Origin: Paenibacillus sp. OV219
GTDB taxonomy: Bacteria > Bacillota > Bacilli > Paenibacillales > Paenibacillaceae
Assembly (NCBI RefSeq): GCF_900110075.1
Contig: NZ_FOCJ01000007.1
Location: 248,001-312,000 of the forward strand
Direction: 5' to 3'
DNA: 64,000 bases
Under the pieces are notes generated by a model, which was not told where the DNA came from, made no database searches, and saw only the letters and a list, made by a program, of their open reading frames with translations. Of this stretch, positions 62,717 through 64,000 are shown piece after piece; the first letter of the stretch is position 1; each line of letters begins with the position of its first letter. A program made the position numbers and the translations under genes.

Positions 62717-63469
62717 GTGAATTCAACGATGCTTCGGGCGACGATCGCCCAGTGTAAAGCAGAACTGCTAAGAACGGTTCGAAATAAACGGTTTGTTATT
62801 TTCTCAGTCGTCATGCCAGTCATGTTCTTCTTCTTGTTCTCCAATGTTGTTGGCAATCAGAAGGTCGGCGGCGTAGATTGGTCGGCGTACTACTTGATGT
62901 CGATGACCTGTTATGGCATTATCGGCGCGAGCTTCTCTACATTCAGTATTCGGATTGCGCGCGAGCGTTCGCTCGGATGGATCAGGCTGCTCAAGATTAC
63001 GCCACTACCTTCCTGGGCCTATATCGTTTCGAAAATCGCTGCTCAAGCGATTATCAACCTTGTTATCATCGTGATGATGTTTGTCATCGGAGGCTTAGGA
63101 AAACACATCGATTTGTCGGCAGCTCTCTGGATTGAGAGTGGTCTATGGATCTGGATCGGCGGCTTGTCCTTCATGTCGCTTGGAACGCTGTTCGGCTCTA
63201 TGCGCAATCCTGATGCGGTTCAAGTGCTGAGTACGATTGTTTATATGGCTCTGTCGGTTCTTGGCGGCTTGTGGATGCCGACGGAATCGATGTCAGATAC
63301 GATGCAAACGATCTCGAAGCTGACGCCTACGTACCGGCTAGGTCAAGGCGCGTGGAACATCATCGGCGGCGGTTCAATCGACTGGCAGGGCGTTCTCATT
63401 CTGGTCATCTATGTTGCCGTGTGCATGCGGATTTCCGCTTACATTATGAAGAAACAGGAAGCGGTGTAG
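62717..63469 (+). CDS. ABC-2-type exporter permease
   Basis: About 250 residues, six hydrophobic helices: FVIFSVVMPVMFFFLFSNVV, YYLMSMTCYGIIGASFSTFS, AQAIINLVIIVMMFVIGGLG, LWIWIGGLSFMSLGTLFGSM, VLSTIVYMALSVLGGLWMPT and VLILVIYVAVCMRISAYIMK. GTG 62717 is preferred with GGAGGAG 11 bases upstream; TTG 62672, directly after the ATPase stop, is an alternative. It works with the ATPase to export or remove membrane-active compounds, judging by neighbours. Confidence 0.88.
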   Translation: MNSTMLRATIAQCKAELLRTVRNKRFVIFSVVMPVMFFFLFSNVVGNQKVGGVDWSAYYLMSMTCYGIIGASFSTFSIRIARERSLGWIRLLKITPLPSWAYIVSKIAAQAIINLVIIVMMFVIGGLGKHIDLSAALWIESGLWIWIGGLSFMSLGTLFGSMRNPDAVQVLSTIVYMALSVLGGLWMPTESMSDTMQTISKLTPTYRLGQGAWNIIGGGSIDWQGVLILVIYVAVCMRISAYIMKKQEAV

Positions 63470-63473
63470 CAAT

Positions 63474-64000
63474 ATGTCGGAATCATTAAGGCGGTCTCAA
63501 CAAACTCGTCAGGCTGATCAGGCTCAGTCGGGTCCGCCTATGATTTTCTCTATGGTATGGCTCGTTTATCTTGTGTTTCCGCTCTACTATTTATTCCAGC
63601 AGCCGCCTCTTAAGGTGGTTCTTGGCGTTACGGCGGTTGTGTTGTTTATCATCATCTATGTGTGCAGCTTCCGGTTCGAACGGATGCGATTCTATGGCAT
63701 ACTCATGCTTATCGTGCTCGTTGGAATGTTCTGCTTAGCGGATGAAGGCTCCATCTACATGGCATTCTATCCAGCCCCTCTAATTGGCATGCTGATTAAC
63801 CGCAAGCAGATGTACATGGCGCTTGGCGTGCTGGCAGCTCTGTTGGGTGCGACGATCTGGTACTGGTCGCTGTTCAGCAGCCTAGATGCCATGCTGCAAT
63901 ATTTGCCTGCGATGCTCATTATGCTGTTCATGCCGTTCGCATTCATGATCGGACGCAGATCGAAGGAGCTGAGGAAGCGGCTTAATCTGGCGAATGAAGA
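63474..64000 (+). CDS. DesK-like sensor histidine kinase, N-terminal part
   Basis: The window ends after 175 codons. It encodes a short basic start, then five to six membrane helices: MIFSMVWLVYLVFPLYYLFQ, VVLGVTAVVLFIIIYVCSF, YGILMLIVLVGMFCLADEG, MYMALGVLAALLGATIWYW and YLPAMLIMLFMPFAFMIGRR, followed by a linker RSKELRKRLNLANEE that leads to the kinase domain. This is the DesK/YvfT topology. It begins 5 bases after the permease gene, so the three are in one operon; a LuxR-type response regulator should follow. Confidence 0.85.
   Translation, partial: MSESLRRSQQTRQADQAQSGPPMIFSMVWLVYLVFPLYYLFQQPPLKVVLGVTAVVLFIIIYVCSFRFERMRFYGILMLIVLVGMFCLADEGSIYMAFYPAPLIGMLINRKQMYMALGVLAALLGATIWYWSLFSSLDAMLQYLPAMLIMLFMPFAFMIGRRSKELRKRLNLANE

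Overview
The window looks like chromosomal DNA of a spore-forming Firmicute of the Paenibacillus type. Signs are a moderately high GC content, strong AGGAGG ribosome sites with frequent GTG/TTG starts, carbohydrate ABC importers paired with YesM/YesN-like two-component systems and without their own ATPase, a LysM-GH18 spore-type hydrolase, a ComFB protein and glycoside hydrolases of families 76, 78 and 127. No rRNA, tRNA, CRISPR array, prophage or intact insertion sequence was seen.

Layout. 1-4.3 kb: end of a DMT permease and a heterodimeric ABC exporter pair (one subunit with a degenerate ATP site). 4.3-5.6 kb: gene-free repeat region. 5.6-10.8 kb: housekeeping and detoxification genes (APH-fold kinase, SDR, S66 carboxypeptidase, Nudix, small membrane protein, LLM oxidoreductase). 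10.8-24.9 kb: sugar-uptake region with an AraC regulator, a first importer (binding protein and two permeases), a sensor kinase and response regulator, a second LplABC-like importer, and a GH78-type rhamnosidase broken by one stop codon. 25.2-28.4 kb: two unrecognised proteins and decayed genes (DinB, GH127, permease). 28.6-34.2 kb: GntR/LacI-type regulator and three tandem GH76 genes behind a promoter with a cre-like site. 34.2-40.6 kb: ComFB, epimerase, secreted propeller protein, remnants, a stand-alone IF-3-like gene, a HAD phosphatase and a response-regulator/sigma chimera. 40.7-46 kb: PspA, PspC, LysM-GH18, a secreted coiled-coil protein behind a possible attenuator, and a Gmk-like kinase. 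45.9-49.7 kb: AraC regulator divergent from an inositol/sugar operon (Gfo/Idh/MocA dehydrogenase and two TIM-barrel isomerases). 49.8-56.4 kb: stalk-domain protein, glutathione peroxidase, FdhD, FdhF-like molybdoenzyme and a DUF2294 protein. 56.5-64 kb: frameshifted membrane protein, PadR regulator, M24 peptidase, DUF2269 protein, DMT permease, and an ABC-2 exporter with the start of a DesK-like kinase, recalling the linearmycin/YvfRSTU type.

The most unusual content is not in the genes. A 51-bp-period repeat family occurs at three loci and a roughly 110-bp double-hairpin family at two. Other features are an 11-bp tandem repeat, a leader with two mutually exclusive hairpins, a nonsense codon inside a catalytic signature, and several chimeric gene remnants. 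No complete, obviously new multi-gene system was found; the repeat families and the leader are the best candidates for undescribed biology.
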